Notes: generated from the letters alone by a model not told the origin. DNA of 64,000 bases from an uncultured Victivallales bacterium (GCA_934644965.1 CAKUDG010000004.1:62001-126000); one strand, 5' to 3'; numbered from the stretch's first letter, positions 1 through 9,000 are shown. Program-made: numbers and translations.

Positions 1-1167
1 GGAACCGGGAAAACGGCTGCCTTCCTGGCTTCCTCCATGACTCATCTGCTCCGTCATCCGCTTCAGGACCGGAAACCCGGGGGAGCCCGCGTTCTTGTCC
101 TGGCACCGACCCGGGAACTGGCCATCCAGATCCACAAGGACGCGGAAGCGCTTGGGCTCTATACGCCGCTCAACAATCTGGTGGTGTTCGGCGGAATGGA
201 CCACAAGGCCCAGAGGGATTCGCTTCAGGATCCCGTGGACATCCTTGTCGGAACGCCCGGAAGAATCATCGACTACAGCCGAAGCGGGGATCTGGACCTT
301 TCCCATGTGGAAATCCTTGTCATTGACGAGGCCGACCGGATGCTGGATATGGGCTTCATTCCCGACGTCCGGAGAATCGTTTCAAAACTTCCGCCGACGC
401 CGAAGCGTCAGACCATGCTTTTCAGCGCCACGCTGGAACCCGAAATCCTGCGCCTTGTGGACCGCTGGCTTTCCGATCCCGTCTCCGTCGAATCCGAGCC
501 CGAACATGTGGTTACCGATCTCATCGAACAGAAATTCTATGCCGTGCTGGACGATCAGAAACTTCCCATGCTCCTTTCCGTTCTGAAAACAGAAAATCCC
601 GGGAGGGTCATCATCTTCGGAAACCGCAAGGACAAAAACCGCTCCCTTGTCCGCAAACTCTATGCTTACGGGATCGACGCGGAGCTGCTCTCTGGAGACA
701 TCGCTCAGGAAAAACGCCTGAAGATTCTGGAACGTTTCCGTTCAGGGGCAACCCGCATTCTCGTCGCCACGGATGTGGCCGCGCGCGGAATCCATGTCGA
801 CGGCATCACCCATGTCATCAACTATGATCTCCCCGAACAGGCGGATGACTACGTCCACCGCATCGGCCGCACCGGAAGAGCCGGATCCAAAGGCGTCAGC
901 ATCAGTTTCGTCTGTGAATTCGGAGCCTATGTCATGCCCGATATCGAAAAATATATTGATATGAAAGTGACGACGGTTCAGCCGGAGGACGCCATGCTTG
1001 TCCTGCCGGAGAAAGTCCGTTCGGAACCCTCCTCTCAGGAGAGCGACTCCTCCTGCCACCGCGGCGGCAGTCACGGGAGCGGGCGTGGCGGAAGTCGTGG
1101 CGGGGGACACGGCGCTTCTTCTGCAAGATCCTATTCCTCCTCCGGAAGACGCAATGCAAGGCGCTGA
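1..1167 (+). CDS. RhlB-like DEAD-box RNA helicase (5' end missing)
   Basis: ATP-dependent RNA helicase; RhlB-type proteins unwind structured RNA and in enterobacteria serve the degradosome. The frame is open from base 1 and already reads GTGKTAAF (motif I, Walker A), so the true start lies outside the window. In order: PTRELA (Ia), VGTPGRIIDY (Ib), DEAD in VIDEADRMLDMGF (II), FSAT (III), VIIFGNRKDK (IV), ATDVAARGI (V) and HRIGRTGRAG (VI). The region after motif VI (CEFGAYVMPDIEKYI) and the LIDY after motif Ib resemble E. coli RhlB more than RhlE or SrmB. The last ~45 residues are rich in Gly, Ser and Arg (GRGGSRGGGHG), a usual nonspecific RNA-binding tail. Family is certain; the RhlB subgroup comes from remembered sequence. 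Confidence 0.93.
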   Translation, partial: GTGKTAAFLASSMTHLLRHPLQDRKPGGARVLVLAPTRELAIQIHKDAEALGLYTPLNNLVVFGGMDHKAQRDSLQDPVDILVGTPGRIIDYSRSGDLDLSHVEILVIDEADRMLDMGFIPDVRRIVSKLPPTPKRQTMLFSATLEPEILRLVDRWLSDPVSVESEPEHVVTDLIEQKFYAVLDDQKLPMLLSVLKTENPGRVIIFGNRKDKNRSLVRKLYAYGIDAELLSGDIAQEKRLKILERFRSGATRILVATDVAARGIHVDGITHVINYDLPEQADDYVHRIGRTGRAGSKGVSISFVCEFGAYVMPDIEKYIDMKVTTVQPEDAMLVLPEKVRSEPSSQESDSSCHRGGSHGSGRGGSRGGGHGASSARSYSSSGRRNARR

Positions 1168-1289
1168 GGTCTTTTCCCGGGCAGAGGGGAACAGGTGAAC
1201 ACAGGTGAATCTCCTCTTTCTCCGCTCTTCCGGAAGGAAAGCGGGGCGGCGGAGGAGGAGAAGAAGAAGCAAAGGAAGGGGGCGCCCCA

Positions 1290-1799
1290 TTGGAGACGAA
1301 TGTGACGGAACGCAAAGAACGGATTGTCATCATCCTGGACCGACTGCGCAGCGCCTATAACGTCGGCAACATTTTCCGGATTGCCGAGGCCGTGGGCGCG
1401 GCGGAGATTCTCTGCTGCGGCTATACGGTATTCCCTCCGCATCCGAAACTGGAGAAGACGGCGATGGGAGCGGATAAAAGCGTGCCGTTCCGGCATTTCG
1501 ATACCTCGCTGGATGCGGTCCGGGCCCTGAGAAAGGAAGGGGTGAAGGAGATTCTGGCGGTGGAGACTTTGCCGGGTGCGCCGGACGTATGGGATCGGTC
1601 CTTTGAGTTTCCGCTGGCCCTGATTTTCGGCAACGAGGCTCTCGGCGTGCATCCGGAGACTCTGAAGGAAGTGGACGGCGCGGTATCTCTTCCCATGTTC
1701 GGGATGAAAACTTCCATCAATGTTGGAAACTGTGCCGCAGTGGCGCTATATTCCGTAGTGGCGGGGATCCGTGCGGGGGGAAAAAAGGAGAAGCGATGA
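1290..1799 (+). CDS. SpoU/TrmH-type RNA 2'-O-methyltransferase
   Basis: SAM-dependent RNA ribose methyltransferase of the SPOUT (trefoil-knot) class. Motif 1 is RSAYNVGNIFRIAEAVG (Asn24, Arg30), motif 2 LIFGNEALGV, and motif 3 MFGMKTSINVGNCAAVALY, where usual family members read S-L-N-V-S. At 169 residues it is a catalytic domain only, without the N-terminal RNA-binding domain of RlmB. The exact target (tRNA or rRNA) cannot be told from the sequence. The start is a TTG preceded by a purine-rich AGGAAGGGGG stretch; GTG at 1302 is an alternative. Its stop overlaps the NAD kinase start as ATGA, so the two are probably translationally coupled. Confidence 0.88.
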   Translation: METNVTERKERIVIILDRLRSAYNVGNIFRIAEAVGAAEILCCGYTVFPPHPKLEKTAMGADKSVPFRHFDTSLDAVRALRKEGVKEILAVETLPGAPDVWDRSFEFPLALIFGNEALGVHPETLKEVDGAVSLPMFGMKTSINVGNCAAVALYSVVAGIRAGGKKEKR

Positions 1800-2551
1800 A
1801 AGTCTATCTGTACGGCAGAAATTTCGGGAATATCGAGCGCCTTCTGAAGGAGAGGGGCGTGGAGCTTCTGCCTTCCCCGGACGGGGCGGACCTGATCCTC
1901 TCCCACGGCGGGGATGGATCCATGCTCGCCGCCGAATACCGTTTCCCCGGGAGACTGAAATTCCCCGTCCGTGATGCCGAAACCGCTCCTTTGTGCCCCG
2001 AACACCGCATTGAGAAGCAGCTGGATCTTCTGCTTGCCGGTCAGTTGAAAAAAACGTTTCTCCCGAAGCTGGAGGGGCGTGCCTGCGGAAGGAGTCTGCG
2101 CGCGGTGAACGATATCTTTATTCATAACCGCAGCAATGTCTGCGCCCTCCGGTACAAGGTCTGGATTGACGGGGAACTGTACGGGAGGGAAACGGTCGGA
2201 GACGGAGTCGGAGTTGCGACTGTGCACGGATCCACCGCCTATTACCGGAGCATCACCCACAGCATTTTCAGAACCGGAATCGGACTGGCCTTCAACAACA
2301 GCACTGAACTGGTGAACCATCTGGTTCTGCCGGAGCAGTCCCTGATTACAGTGGAAATTCTCCGCGGGCCCGGGGAGCTGGTGGCGGATAACATCCCGGA
2401 AAGCATTCCCCTGAATGAAGGGGACAGCGCATCCATTTCCCTTTCCGATGAGACGACTCCCGTACTCGGACTGGACTGCTTCATGTGCCCGGAATGCCGT
2501 TTCATCCGTCATCGTCTGAGAAACAGTTCAAGGAACGGGCAGCGGGTATGA
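1796..2551 (+). CDS. nadK: NAD kinase
   Basis: Phosphorylates NAD to NADP in the cytoplasm. The family signature GGDGS lies at residues 38-42 in LSHGGDGSMLAAE. The second conserved block is VNDIFIHN (residues 104-111, Asn105-Asp106 in place of the usual Asn-Glu). The third is DGVGVATVHGSTAYY (136-150), matching D-G-x-x-x-A-T-P-T-G-S-T-A-Y, with VH replacing the usual PT. Length (251 residues) is at the short end for bacterial NadK. It overlaps the methyltransferase upstream and CoaB downstream, each by an ATGA junction, so the three genes form one coupled unit making NADP and coenzyme A precursors. Some Cys residues cluster near the C-terminus; no role is evident. Confidence 0.87.
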   Translation: MKVYLYGRNFGNIERLLKERGVELLPSPDGADLILSHGGDGSMLAAEYRFPGRLKFPVRDAETAPLCPEHRIEKQLDLLLAGQLKKTFLPKLEGRACGRSLRAVNDIFIHNRSNVCALRYKVWIDGELYGRETVGDGVGVATVHGSTAYYRSITHSIFRTGIGLAFNNSTELVNHLVLPEQSLITVEILRGPGELVADNIPESIPLNEGDSASISLSDETTPVLGLDCFMCPECRFIRHRLRNSSRNGQRV

Positions 2552-3192
2552 GAATTCTTCTGAGTGCCGGACCGACCCGGGAGTCTCTGGATCCCGTCCG
2601 ATTTCTCTCGAACCGTTCCACGGGGAAAATGGGGTATGCTCTTGCCCGTGCGGCTGTCCGGGCAGGTCATGAGACGATCCTGGTTTCCGGACCCGTTTCC
2701 CTTCCCGTCCCGGAGGGCCTGTTCCGCTTCCTGCCGGTCGAATCCGCCGCCGATATGGCGGAAGCCATGAAAGAACAGTTTCCCGATGCGGAGCTGACCA
2801 TCATGTGCGCCGCTGTCGCGGATTACAGGCCTGTGCATTGTGCGGAACAGAAAATCAAGAAATCAGGAGGACCGCTCTTCCTGGAACTCGAGCGGACAGA
2901 AGACATCCTGCTTTCTCTCGGGCAGCGGAAAAGATCTTCCCAGATCCTTGTCGGCTTCGCCGCCGAAACGCAGGACCTTGCCCTGTATGCGCAGCAGAAA
3001 CTCCGGAAGAAAAATCTGGACTGGATCATTGCAAATGAAGTGGGACTCCCCGGCAGAGGCTTTGCTTCCGATTTCAACGCGGTCACGGTTTACGGAGCGG
3101 ATGGATCCGTAAAAGAGCTCCCGCTTATGGAAAAAGAGCGTCTTGCGGAAGAGCTGATTCGTTTTCTGGTTCAGGGGGCTCCTCTCTTCTGA
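2548..3192 (+). CDS. coaB: Stand-alone phosphopantothenate-cysteine ligase
   Basis: Second half of the usual CoaBC protein: activates 4'-phosphopantothenate with a nucleotide and joins it to cysteine in CoA synthesis. Signatures are SAGPTRESLDPVRFLSNRS (residues 6-24), the following TGKMG, the AAVADYRP segment and ILVGFAAET. The reading frame is open further upstream to 2485, but the ATG at 2548 is chosen because it begins exactly at the conserved strand MRILLSAGPTRE and overlaps the NAD kinase stop (ATGA). At 214 residues there is no CoaC (flavin decarboxylase) domain, so CoaC must be encoded elsewhere. Stand-alone CoaB is known from streptococci and enterococci. Confidence 0.88.
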   Translation: MRILLSAGPTRESLDPVRFLSNRSTGKMGYALARAAVRAGHETILVSGPVSLPVPEGLFRFLPVESAADMAEAMKEQFPDAELTIMCAAVADYRPVHCAEQKIKKSGGPLFLELERTEDILLSLGQRKRSSQILVGFAAETQDLALYAQQKLRKKNLDWIIANEVGLPGRGFASDFNAVTVYGADGSVKELPLMEKERLAEELIRFLVQGAPLF

Positions 3193-3589
3193 CACTTCGG
3201 CTCCGCCGCGGCTTCCTGACGCGGATTCGACAGAACTTGAATCAACTCCATTCCCTCCTCTGTGAGAAGAACGAGGAGGAGGGGGAAAAAGACGTTTTTT
3301 TCTCCCTCCCGTATGTGTCGGGTTCGCTTTCCTTTTTTCTTCTTACTCTTCCGGAAAGAGGAAAACGCCCCGGCCGCCGTCCGGCGGGGGCGCCGGGGGG
3401 GGGGAGAGCGTGTGAGAGTGTGAGTGTGTGTGTGAATCAGATAAGAATGAATCTCTTGAATATGAATTCAGAAGGAACGATACTCCGTTCGGGGGGAGAA
3501 GATGATGGAAAAGAGAAGAGCACTCCTCTTTCTCTTCTCCATTCCGCCGCCTCCTTTTTTCCGCGGAGAGAAAGCAGAGTGAAGACAAG
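3193..3589. other. Intergenic region, no convincing gene
   Basis: About 400 bases of low-complexity, strand-biased sequence. It holds an imperfect CCCTCCTC...GAGGAGGG hairpin near 3251-3281 followed closely by a T run (3296-3302), which could terminate the coaB transcript. Further on are a GC-rich hairpin near 3370-3397 and a GT-repeat stretch at 3411-3434. An open frame spans 3237-3593, but its composition is low-complexity and no domain is recognisable. Confidence 0.4.
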
Positions 3590-4261
3590 ATGAAGGAAGA
3601 AGAAAAAATTTTCCGAGGCATTCTTTTCCGTCCCGGCGATCCGGAACTCAAAGCGATGAAACTCCGTTCCCACAAACTCAGCGCCGAATACAGCAGAACG
3701 AATGAGGACGATGTGGAACTCAGAGCCAGACTTCTGGAACTGATTCTGCTGGAATTCGGGGAGGGCAGTTTCATCCAGGGCCCCGTATTTTTCCATTACG
3801 GGAAGCATACCCGGATCGGGAAACGCTGTTTTTTCAATTATAATCTGACGATTCAGGATGATGCCCCCGTCGTGATCGGAGATGATAACAACTTCGGGCC
3901 GAACACCACCATTGTCACCCCCGTCCATCCGATGCTCCCTGATGAACGGCGCACTCTGTTCGACAAAGACGGTCATCCGGGGCATTACTGCTATGCCCGG
4001 CCTGTCATAATCGGCAGCGACTGCTGGTTCGGGGCCAATGTCGTGGTCTGCCCGGGCGTCACGATTGGAGACGGTTCGGTGATCGGTGCCGGAAGCGTTG
4101 TCACAAGAGACATTCCCCCTCTCTCCTTTGCCGCGGGAAGTCCCTGCCGTGTCATCCGCCCGATTACACGCGAGAAGGACAGCATGCTTGGCAAACCGGA
4201 AATCCTTGCTGACAACCGCGTCGAGCCGCTGAAGGGGAATCCGCTTCCGCACGACGACTGA
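3590..4261 (+). CDS. Hexapeptide-repeat O-acetyltransferase (maltose acetyltransferase-like)
   Basis: Acetyl-CoA-dependent acetyltransferase of the left-handed beta-helix class, forming trimers in the cytoplasm. The N-terminal ~55 residues are helical, like the Mac domain of maltose/galactoside acetyltransferases. The hexapeptide repeats run from about residue 60 to 195 (IGKRCFFNYNLTIQD, IGDDNNFGPNTTIVT, IGSDCWFGANVVVCPGVTIG, IGAGSVVTRDIP). His113 in TPVHPML is the probable catalytic histidine of the family. The sequence ends AAGSPCRVIRPI plus a 30-residue tail. The acceptor sugar cannot be predicted, and no sugar operon surrounds it. A short tandem-repeat array starts 8 bases after the stop. 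Confidence 0.85.
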   Translation: MKEEEKIFRGILFRPGDPELKAMKLRSHKLSAEYSRTNEDDVELRARLLELILLEFGEGSFIQGPVFFHYGKHTRIGKRCFFNYNLTIQDDAPVVIGDDNNFGPNTTIVTPVHPMLPDERRTLFDKDGHPGHYCYARPVIIGSDCWFGANVVVCPGVTIGDGSVIGAGSVVTRDIPPLSFAAGSPCRVIRPITREKDSMLGKPEILADNRVEPLKGNPLPHDD

Positions 4262-4268
4262 GTGTGTG

Positions 4269-4380
4269 CCTTCTCCCGTACGGAGCCTTCTCCCGTACGG
4301 AGCCTTCTCTGCTGAAGTGTGCTTTCTCTGCTGAAGTGTGCTTTCTCTGCTGTGTGAAGTGGGGCTTCTCTCCTGAAGTG
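4269..4380. repeat. Short tandem direct repeats, two unit types
   Basis: Directly seen: CCTTCTCCCGTACGGAG (17 bases) occurs twice in perfect tandem (4269-4285, 4286-4302). It is followed by about four copies of a related 19-base unit, CCTTCTCTGCTGAAGTGTG (4303-4321) and CTTTCTCTGCTGAAGTGTG (4322-4340), then two degenerate copies to 4380. The first unit contains the palindrome CCGTACGG. The array lies between two convergent genes. Confidence 0.9.
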
Positions 4381-4686
4381 AACTGGAGAGGACGGGGAGG
4401 GGGGTATGTGGACGCTGTTTTTTTTTCTCATGGGGAGTGATGATGAAGAATTGCTCCACACCGGGAAAAGCCCCTCTCTCATGTCAGGAAGGAATCAGGG
4501 GAACGTTCCGGAAAACAGGAGGGACGCATTCCGCCCTCAGGGTGGATGTGCCAGAGACTGTGCCAGAATATGCCGGGATATGTCGCTTCATACGGGATTG
4601 TGAGGGAATATGCTGCCGTGGAGTCTGCCGGATTCAAGATGCGCGGGGACGGAACAAGCGCTGCGGAGAGCCATGCCGACCCGGCG
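4381..4686. other. Intergenic region between convergent genes
   Basis: About 300 bases between the tandem repeats and the folC stop. Open frames here are short, have no ribosome-binding site and no recognisable motif. I see no terminator hairpin with a T run and no RNA gene. Confidence 0.4.
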
Positions 4687-6027
4687 TCAGACCAGTCTTC
4701 TCCCCAGGGAGTTTTCAAGAATTTCAAGAGCTTCTCCGCAGAGATGAAGAGAACCGCAGAGGATCTTCACAGCAGGCTGTTCCTCCCCTTTCTTCTCCTC
4801 CACGGCAAAGAGTGCGGAGGCCAGATCCGCGCTTTCAGAGGGGATCGAAGGATCGATTTCCCTGAGAGCGGCGGCCATTTCCTCCGTGCTTCGGCTCGAA
4901 CGGAGGGAATGGAGCGAGACAAAGCGGAAGGATTCTGCCAGGGGAGCCAGAATTTCGAGTCCGGTTCTGAAATCCTTGTCTGAAAAGGCACCGAAAATGA
5001 AATGGAATTTTTTTCCTGGGCAGAGTTCATGGAGAGCGTCACGGAGGGATTCGACTCCTTCCGGATTGTGCGCCGCGTCTATGACGAGGTGAAGTTCCGG
5101 GAAGAACTGCATTCGAGCCGGCCATGAAGCAAAAGCAAACCCGTCCAGCGCCTTTCTGAAATCGAAGACGTATTTCCGGGAAAGAAATCTCAGAATTTCC
5201 GCACTGAGTGCCGCGTTGCGCCGCTGGCAGGGCCCCGCAAGAGGAAGGGTCACAATTTCACCGCTTTTCAGCGGAAATTTCTGATGGATTCCACTTTGCC
5301 TGCGGGCGGCATCGGAACTTTCCGTAAGAGGTTCCATCTGCAGAGGCCCTTCCGGGAAGGGATCGGAAAGGAAACATTCCGCCCCCATCTCGTCCGCGCG
5401 GGCCTGGATGACGTCCAGCGCTTCCGGAGGGGTCGCTCCCGAACAGAAGACGGGGATCCCGTGTTTGATGATGCCCGCTTTTTCAAATGCGATTTTTGCA
5501 AGCGTGTCTCCAAGCCTGTCGCTGTGCTCCAGGGAGATGCCAGTGATGACGGAGAGTTCGGGAATGACGATATTGGTTGCGTCGAGCCGTCCTCCCATTC
5601 CGGTTTCCCATAAAGCGAAATCGACTTTTTCCTCCGCGAAGAGCAGGGCCGCCGCCAGAGTTGTCACCTCAAAGTATGTGACGCGTTTCCCTTCCTTGGC
5701 CATGTCTTGCGCAAGAGGACGTATCTGTGCGAGAATCGCCGCGAGCCGTTCTTCCGGACAGGGAACACCGTTGATCCGGAATCTCTCCCCAGGACGGATC
5801 AGATGCGGAGAAGAGTAAAACCCCGTCTTCCACCCCGCCGCCCGCAGACCCGCTTCCGTGAAGGCGCAGACGGACCCCTTCCCGTTGCTTCCCGCCACAT
5901 GAATCAGTTTCAGTTTGTGATGCGGGTTCCCCGCACGGCGGAAGAGTTCCTCCGTCTGTTCCAACCCCAGCTTGATTCCGAAGAATTCAAGTGAGGCGAG
6001 CCATTCGAGTTCGGACTGCGTGTTCAC
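4687..6027 (-). CDS. folC: Bifunctional dihydrofolate/folylpolyglutamate synthase
   Basis: Mur-ligase-family enzyme that adds glutamate to dihydropteroate and extends folate polyglutamates, using ATP. The ATP-binding loop is HVAGSNGKGSV (family HVAGTNGKGS). Next come FYSSPHL and ERFRING, the catalytic segment YFEVTTLAAALLFAE, ETGMGGRLDATN, and the C-terminal ligase domain with IDAAHNPEGVESL and FIFGAFSDKD. Length 446 is typical. The start is GTG with only a weak ribosome-binding site, 63 bases after tolB, so it probably depends on transcription from the HPr-trkA-trkH-tolB unit. The other folate gene in the window (folP) is 50 kb away. Confidence 0.94.
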   Translation of the reverse strand: MNTQSELEWLASLEFFGIKLGLEQTEELFRRAGNPHHKLKLIHVAGSNGKGSVCAFTEAGLRAAGWKTGFYSSPHLIRPGERFRINGVPCPEERLAAILAQIRPLAQDMAKEGKRVTYFEVTTLAAALLFAEEKVDFALWETGMGGRLDATNIVIPELSVITGISLEHSDRLGDTLAKIAFEKAGIIKHGIPVFCSGATPPEALDVIQARADEMGAECFLSDPFPEGPLQMEPLTESSDAARRQSGIHQKFPLKSGEIVTLPLAGPCQRRNAALSAEILRFLSRKYVFDFRKALDGFAFASWPARMQFFPELHLVIDAAHNPEGVESLRDALHELCPGKKFHFIFGAFSDKDFRTGLEILAPLAESFRFVSLHSLRSSRSTEEMAAALREIDPSIPSESADLASALFAVEEKKGEEQPAVKILCGSLHLCGEALEILENSLGRRLV

Positions 6028-6090
6028 GAGGAAAAAGATGCGCCCTGTAAAATTTGTTGTAATGCTGGAGTGCGTATGCTGCGCTGAAGC

Positions 6091-7281
6091 TCAGTAGAGC
6101 AGGGGGGACCAGTCCGGACCGGAGACTTTGGTTGTCCCTGCGACCAGGCGCCGGACTTTGCCAAGGCGGGTATCCACAATATAGATCACGCCCCGGTCGG
6201 AGACCACCACATGACGGTTGTCGGGCGCCCAGGAGGGACCTTCCCCTGCGATGGCAGCTGTTTCTGGAAGTCCCACTTTGCTGTCCGCAGGTCTGTCTCC
6301 GTTCAGGTCCACGACTGCCACGGTGTAAACGCCTCCCAGTTTAGCCGAATAAGCGATCTTGTTGTCTTTTGACCAGGAGGGCGCAACGCGTTCGCTTCCG
6401 ATCGTGGCGGTGAGCATGACGGGCGCTTTCCTTTCAAAGGGCGAAACAATGTAAAGACGCGGTCTCCCGCTTTTGTCCGAGACGAAACAGAGTTTCCTCC
6501 CGTCCGGAGACCAGCACGGACTGGCTTCCACCGCTTTATCGTTCGTGATCCTGGTAAGGCGGCTTCCGTTGGTTTCCCGGATGTAGAGATCCACCTGGTT
6601 GTTCATGCCTAGAATCAGGGCGAGATAGCGTCCGTCCGGAGAAATGTCACCTCCGGCGTTGATCCCCGGATATTGTGTGAGTCGTCTGCTTTTTCCGGAA
6701 GCCAGATCCAGTTCGATCAGATGGGTGTAGGAGGGGCCGAAGTAGCTGTAGATGACCGTTTTCCCGCCGGGATGCCAGACGGGATCAATGCAGAGAGTGT
6801 TGTTCCGTGTCAGCGGCGTGATGTTCCGTCCGTCGAAGTCGCAGACGTAAATCTCCTTCCTTCCCGGCGCCGTTTCCGCGGCAAAAACAATTTTTGTCCG
6901 GCAGATGCCGGGGATGCCGAAGAGTTCCTTCAGAACCGCGTCGACCGCCGTATGTGCGGTTCTGTCCGTGTCCGAACCCGAGACCGAGAGACTTTTCATC
7001 ACCACTCCCGCTCCGTTGGCGATATCCAGTTTGAGCACGTTCCCGCTGGCGCTGCCGGAAAGGATCAGATCCGCCGGACCGGAGGCAATGACGTTGAACC
7101 ATCCGCAGTTCAGCAGATCGGATTTCACCTGTTCGGAAAGGGCCGTATTGCCGTTGATGCCCCGGAAGAGAAGAGTCGTATCCTGTTTTGCGTCCTTGCT
7201 GATTTCAACTTGCGCAAAAGCCGTGTGGGAGAGTGTGAAGCTCAGAAGCGCCGTGCAGATAATGAGAGAAAAAATACGCAT
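6091..7281 (-). CDS. tolB: TolB, periplasmic Tol-Pal system protein
   Basis: Periplasmic beta-propeller protein of the Tol-Pal envelope complex. An export signal covers residues 1-23 (cleavage after HTAFA). The N-terminal domain (to ~130) has the family feature DTDRTAHTAVDAVLKELFGIPG, and is followed by repeated propeller blades with the hallmark W-S-P-D-G-x and related motifs: PVWHPGGKTVIYS, DISPDGRYLAL, PCWSPDGRKLCFVS, PSWSKDNKIAYS and PSWAPDNRHVVVS. A CAGGAG ribosome-binding site sits 10-15 bases before the ATG. No tolA, tolQ, tolR or pal lies nearby. It follows trkH by 155 bases, in which a TATAAT element may provide its own promoter. Confidence 0.92.
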   Translation of the reverse strand: MRIFSLIICTALLSFTLSHTAFAQVEISKDAKQDTTLLFRGINGNTALSEQVKSDLLNCGWFNVIASGPADLILSGSASGNVLKLDIANGAGVVMKSLSVSGSDTDRTAHTAVDAVLKELFGIPGICRTKIVFAAETAPGRKEIYVCDFDGRNITPLTRNNTLCIDPVWHPGGKTVIYSYFGPSYTHLIELDLASGKSRRLTQYPGINAGGDISPDGRYLALILGMNNQVDLYIRETNGSRLTRITNDKAVEASPCWSPDGRKLCFVSDKSGRPRLYIVSPFERKAPVMLTATIGSERVAPSWSKDNKIAYSAKLGGVYTVAVVDLNGDRPADSKVGLPETAAIAGEGPSWAPDNRHVVVSDRGVIYIVDTRLGKVRRLVAGTTKVSGPDWSPLLY

Positions 7282-7371
7282 GAAAAATCAAGTCTCCTGT
7301 CTTTGAAATGAATCTGAATGGTATGAAATGTTTTTTTTGTTTCTGAAAGTTTGTCAAAAGTTGTTTTGTAC

Positions 7372-7377
7372 ATTATA
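7372..7377 (-). promoter_or_regulatory. Possible -10 element upstream of tolB
   Basis: Minus-strand TATAAT about 90 bases before the tolB start. The best -35 candidate (TTGCGA, 7392-7397) is only 14 bases away, so the match is incomplete. It may be an internal promoter within the trk-tol unit. Confidence 0.3.
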
Positions 7378-7436
7378 TCGGGAACTTCCGTTCGCAAGTC
7401 CCCGTACGAATTTTTTTTGCAGTGATTTTTCCTGAA

Positions 7437-8972
7437 TCAGCGTTTCCAGAAAGAGGGAAGAAAGAGCAGAAGGATGGTGAAGAGTTCCAGACGCCCCAGC
7501 AGCATTTCAAAGGAGAGAATCAGCTTGGCCGCAGGCGTCATCCAGGCGAAGGAACAGCTGGGTCCGATCTGCGCGAAACCCGGCCCCACGTTGCTCAGAC
7601 ATGTGATCGAAGCCGACAATGCCGTGTCCAGACTCATTTCACATACCAGTGTCAGCAGCAGGACAAAGACAAAAAATGTGGCGATGAATAGTGCGAAAAA
7701 ACCCACAGCCTTCTGGAGCGTTGTCTCTTCCAGACGGGTTGAGTTCAGCCTTACGTCCGGAATCATCCGCGGATATATGCATCGTTTGACCGCCGAAAGA
7801 GCGTATTTGCCCAGAAGCAGCACGCGGACGCATTTCAACCCCCCCGTCGTGGATCCCCCGCAGGCGCAGACAAACATCAGACCGAAGAGAATCGCCCCAG
7901 CAGCCGTCGGCCAGGCCGTGTAGTCCCCCGTCGAGAAACCCGTGGACGTGAGGATCGCTACCACCTGAAACAGCGCAGCCTCAAACGATCCCAGCAGATC
8001 ATGGCGGTATTCCTTTCCGCTCATCGGGTCAAGCACGTCTGAAAAAAACAGAAGCCCGGTGATGACGAGTGTCGAAAACAGGATGATCAGCGTGTAAAAA
8101 CGGAACTCCTCGTCTTTCCAGTAGGACTTCGGTTTCCCCGTGATCGCCCGGAAGTGAAGGACAAAGTTGCAGCCCGCAAGAAACATGAAGACGATGACAA
8201 CCCAGTTGACGTAATTGCTGTCATAGGCTCCGATGCTGTTGGTTTTTGTTGAGAATCCGCCTGTTGAGATGGTGCTGAAGGATTCGCAGAGGGCGTCGAA
8301 AAGAGAAAGACCTCCGGCCCAGAGAAAGATCGTTTCCAGCGCGGTGAGAAAAACATAGACGAGCCAGAGCAGTTTTGCCGTCCCCGCGATGCGCGGCGTC
8401 AGCTGGTCGCCGCTGGATTTGACTCCAGTCACTTCCGCGCTGTAAAGTACCTGTCCGCCGATATTCAGCAACGGCAGCACCGCAATCGAAAGCACCACAA
8501 TTCCCATGCCCCCCAGCCAGTGACAGAGCGATCTCCAGAAGAGAATCCCGAAGGGCAGGCTTTCAATGCCTTCCGGAAGGGTTTTTCCGCTGGCGAGGCG
8601 CAGTGTGTTGTCGATCAGAGTCGCACCTGTGGTGGTGAAGCCGGAGACCGTCTCGAAAATCGCGTCGTACCAATTCATTTCCACCACAACAATGAAGGGC
8701 AGACAGCCGAACAGACAGGCGGAAAACCAGCTGAACGCCACCACTGCGAAGCCCTCCCGCATCGTGACTTTCCTTTCCCGCTCCGTCCTCGGGCGCGTGA
8801 AAAATGCCAGACTCAGCGAGACGGCAAACGTGAACAGTGCGCAGAGCAGAATCTGAAGCGTGTCCTCCAGCGGATCCCCCATGATCCGGGACACCCCCCC
8901 CGTGCACAGCATCGCAAAACCGACAATCCCCGCAACAACCGAGGCCAGATGAATGACAATGCGTTTGTTCAT
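7437..8972 (-). CDS. trkH: TrkH K+ uptake channel subunit
   Basis: Ion-conducting membrane subunit of the Trk potassium uptake system (SKT superfamily). Four pore repeats are visible with their selectivity-filter glycines: SGFTTTGATL, STISTGGFST, LTSTGFSTGDY and CLSNVGPG. The family block CHWLGGMGIVVLSIAVLP follows the first filter, and CGGSTTGGLKCVRV follows the third. About 10-12 hydrophobic segments and 511 residues are normal for TrkH. The gene lies 28 bases after trkA, its cytoplasmic regulator, so the two are co-transcribed. Confidence 0.96.
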   Translation of the reverse strand: MNKRIVIHLASVVAGIVGFAMLCTGGVSRIMGDPLEDTLQILLCALFTFAVSLSLAFFTRPRTERERKVTMREGFAVVAFSWFSACLFGCLPFIVVVEMNWYDAIFETVSGFTTTGATLIDNTLRLASGKTLPEGIESLPFGILFWRSLCHWLGGMGIVVLSIAVLPLLNIGGQVLYSAEVTGVKSSGDQLTPRIAGTAKLLWLVYVFLTALETIFLWAGGLSLFDALCESFSTISTGGFSTKTNSIGAYDSNYVNWVVIVFMFLAGCNFVLHFRAITGKPKSYWKDEEFRFYTLIILFSTLVITGLLFFSDVLDPMSGKEYRHDLLGSFEAALFQVVAILTSTGFSTGDYTAWPTAAGAILFGLMFVCACGGSTTGGLKCVRVLLLGKYALSAVKRCIYPRMIPDVRLNSTRLEETTLQKAVGFFALFIATFFVFVLLLTLVCEMSLDTALSASITCLSNVGPGFAQIGPSCSFAWMTPAAKLILSFEMLLGRLELFTILLLFLPSFWKR

Positions 8973-9000
8973 CAGATTTTTCCTTTGTCCGTCGCTTTGC

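Noticed and set aside
3237..3593. A 118-codon open frame between coaB and the acetyltransferase
   Set aside because: Low-complexity purine/pyrimidine tracts, no ribosome-binding site, and it contains the probable coaB terminator.
4269..4380. CRISPR array
   Set aside because: The repeats are directly adjacent, without unique spacers, and no cas genes are present.
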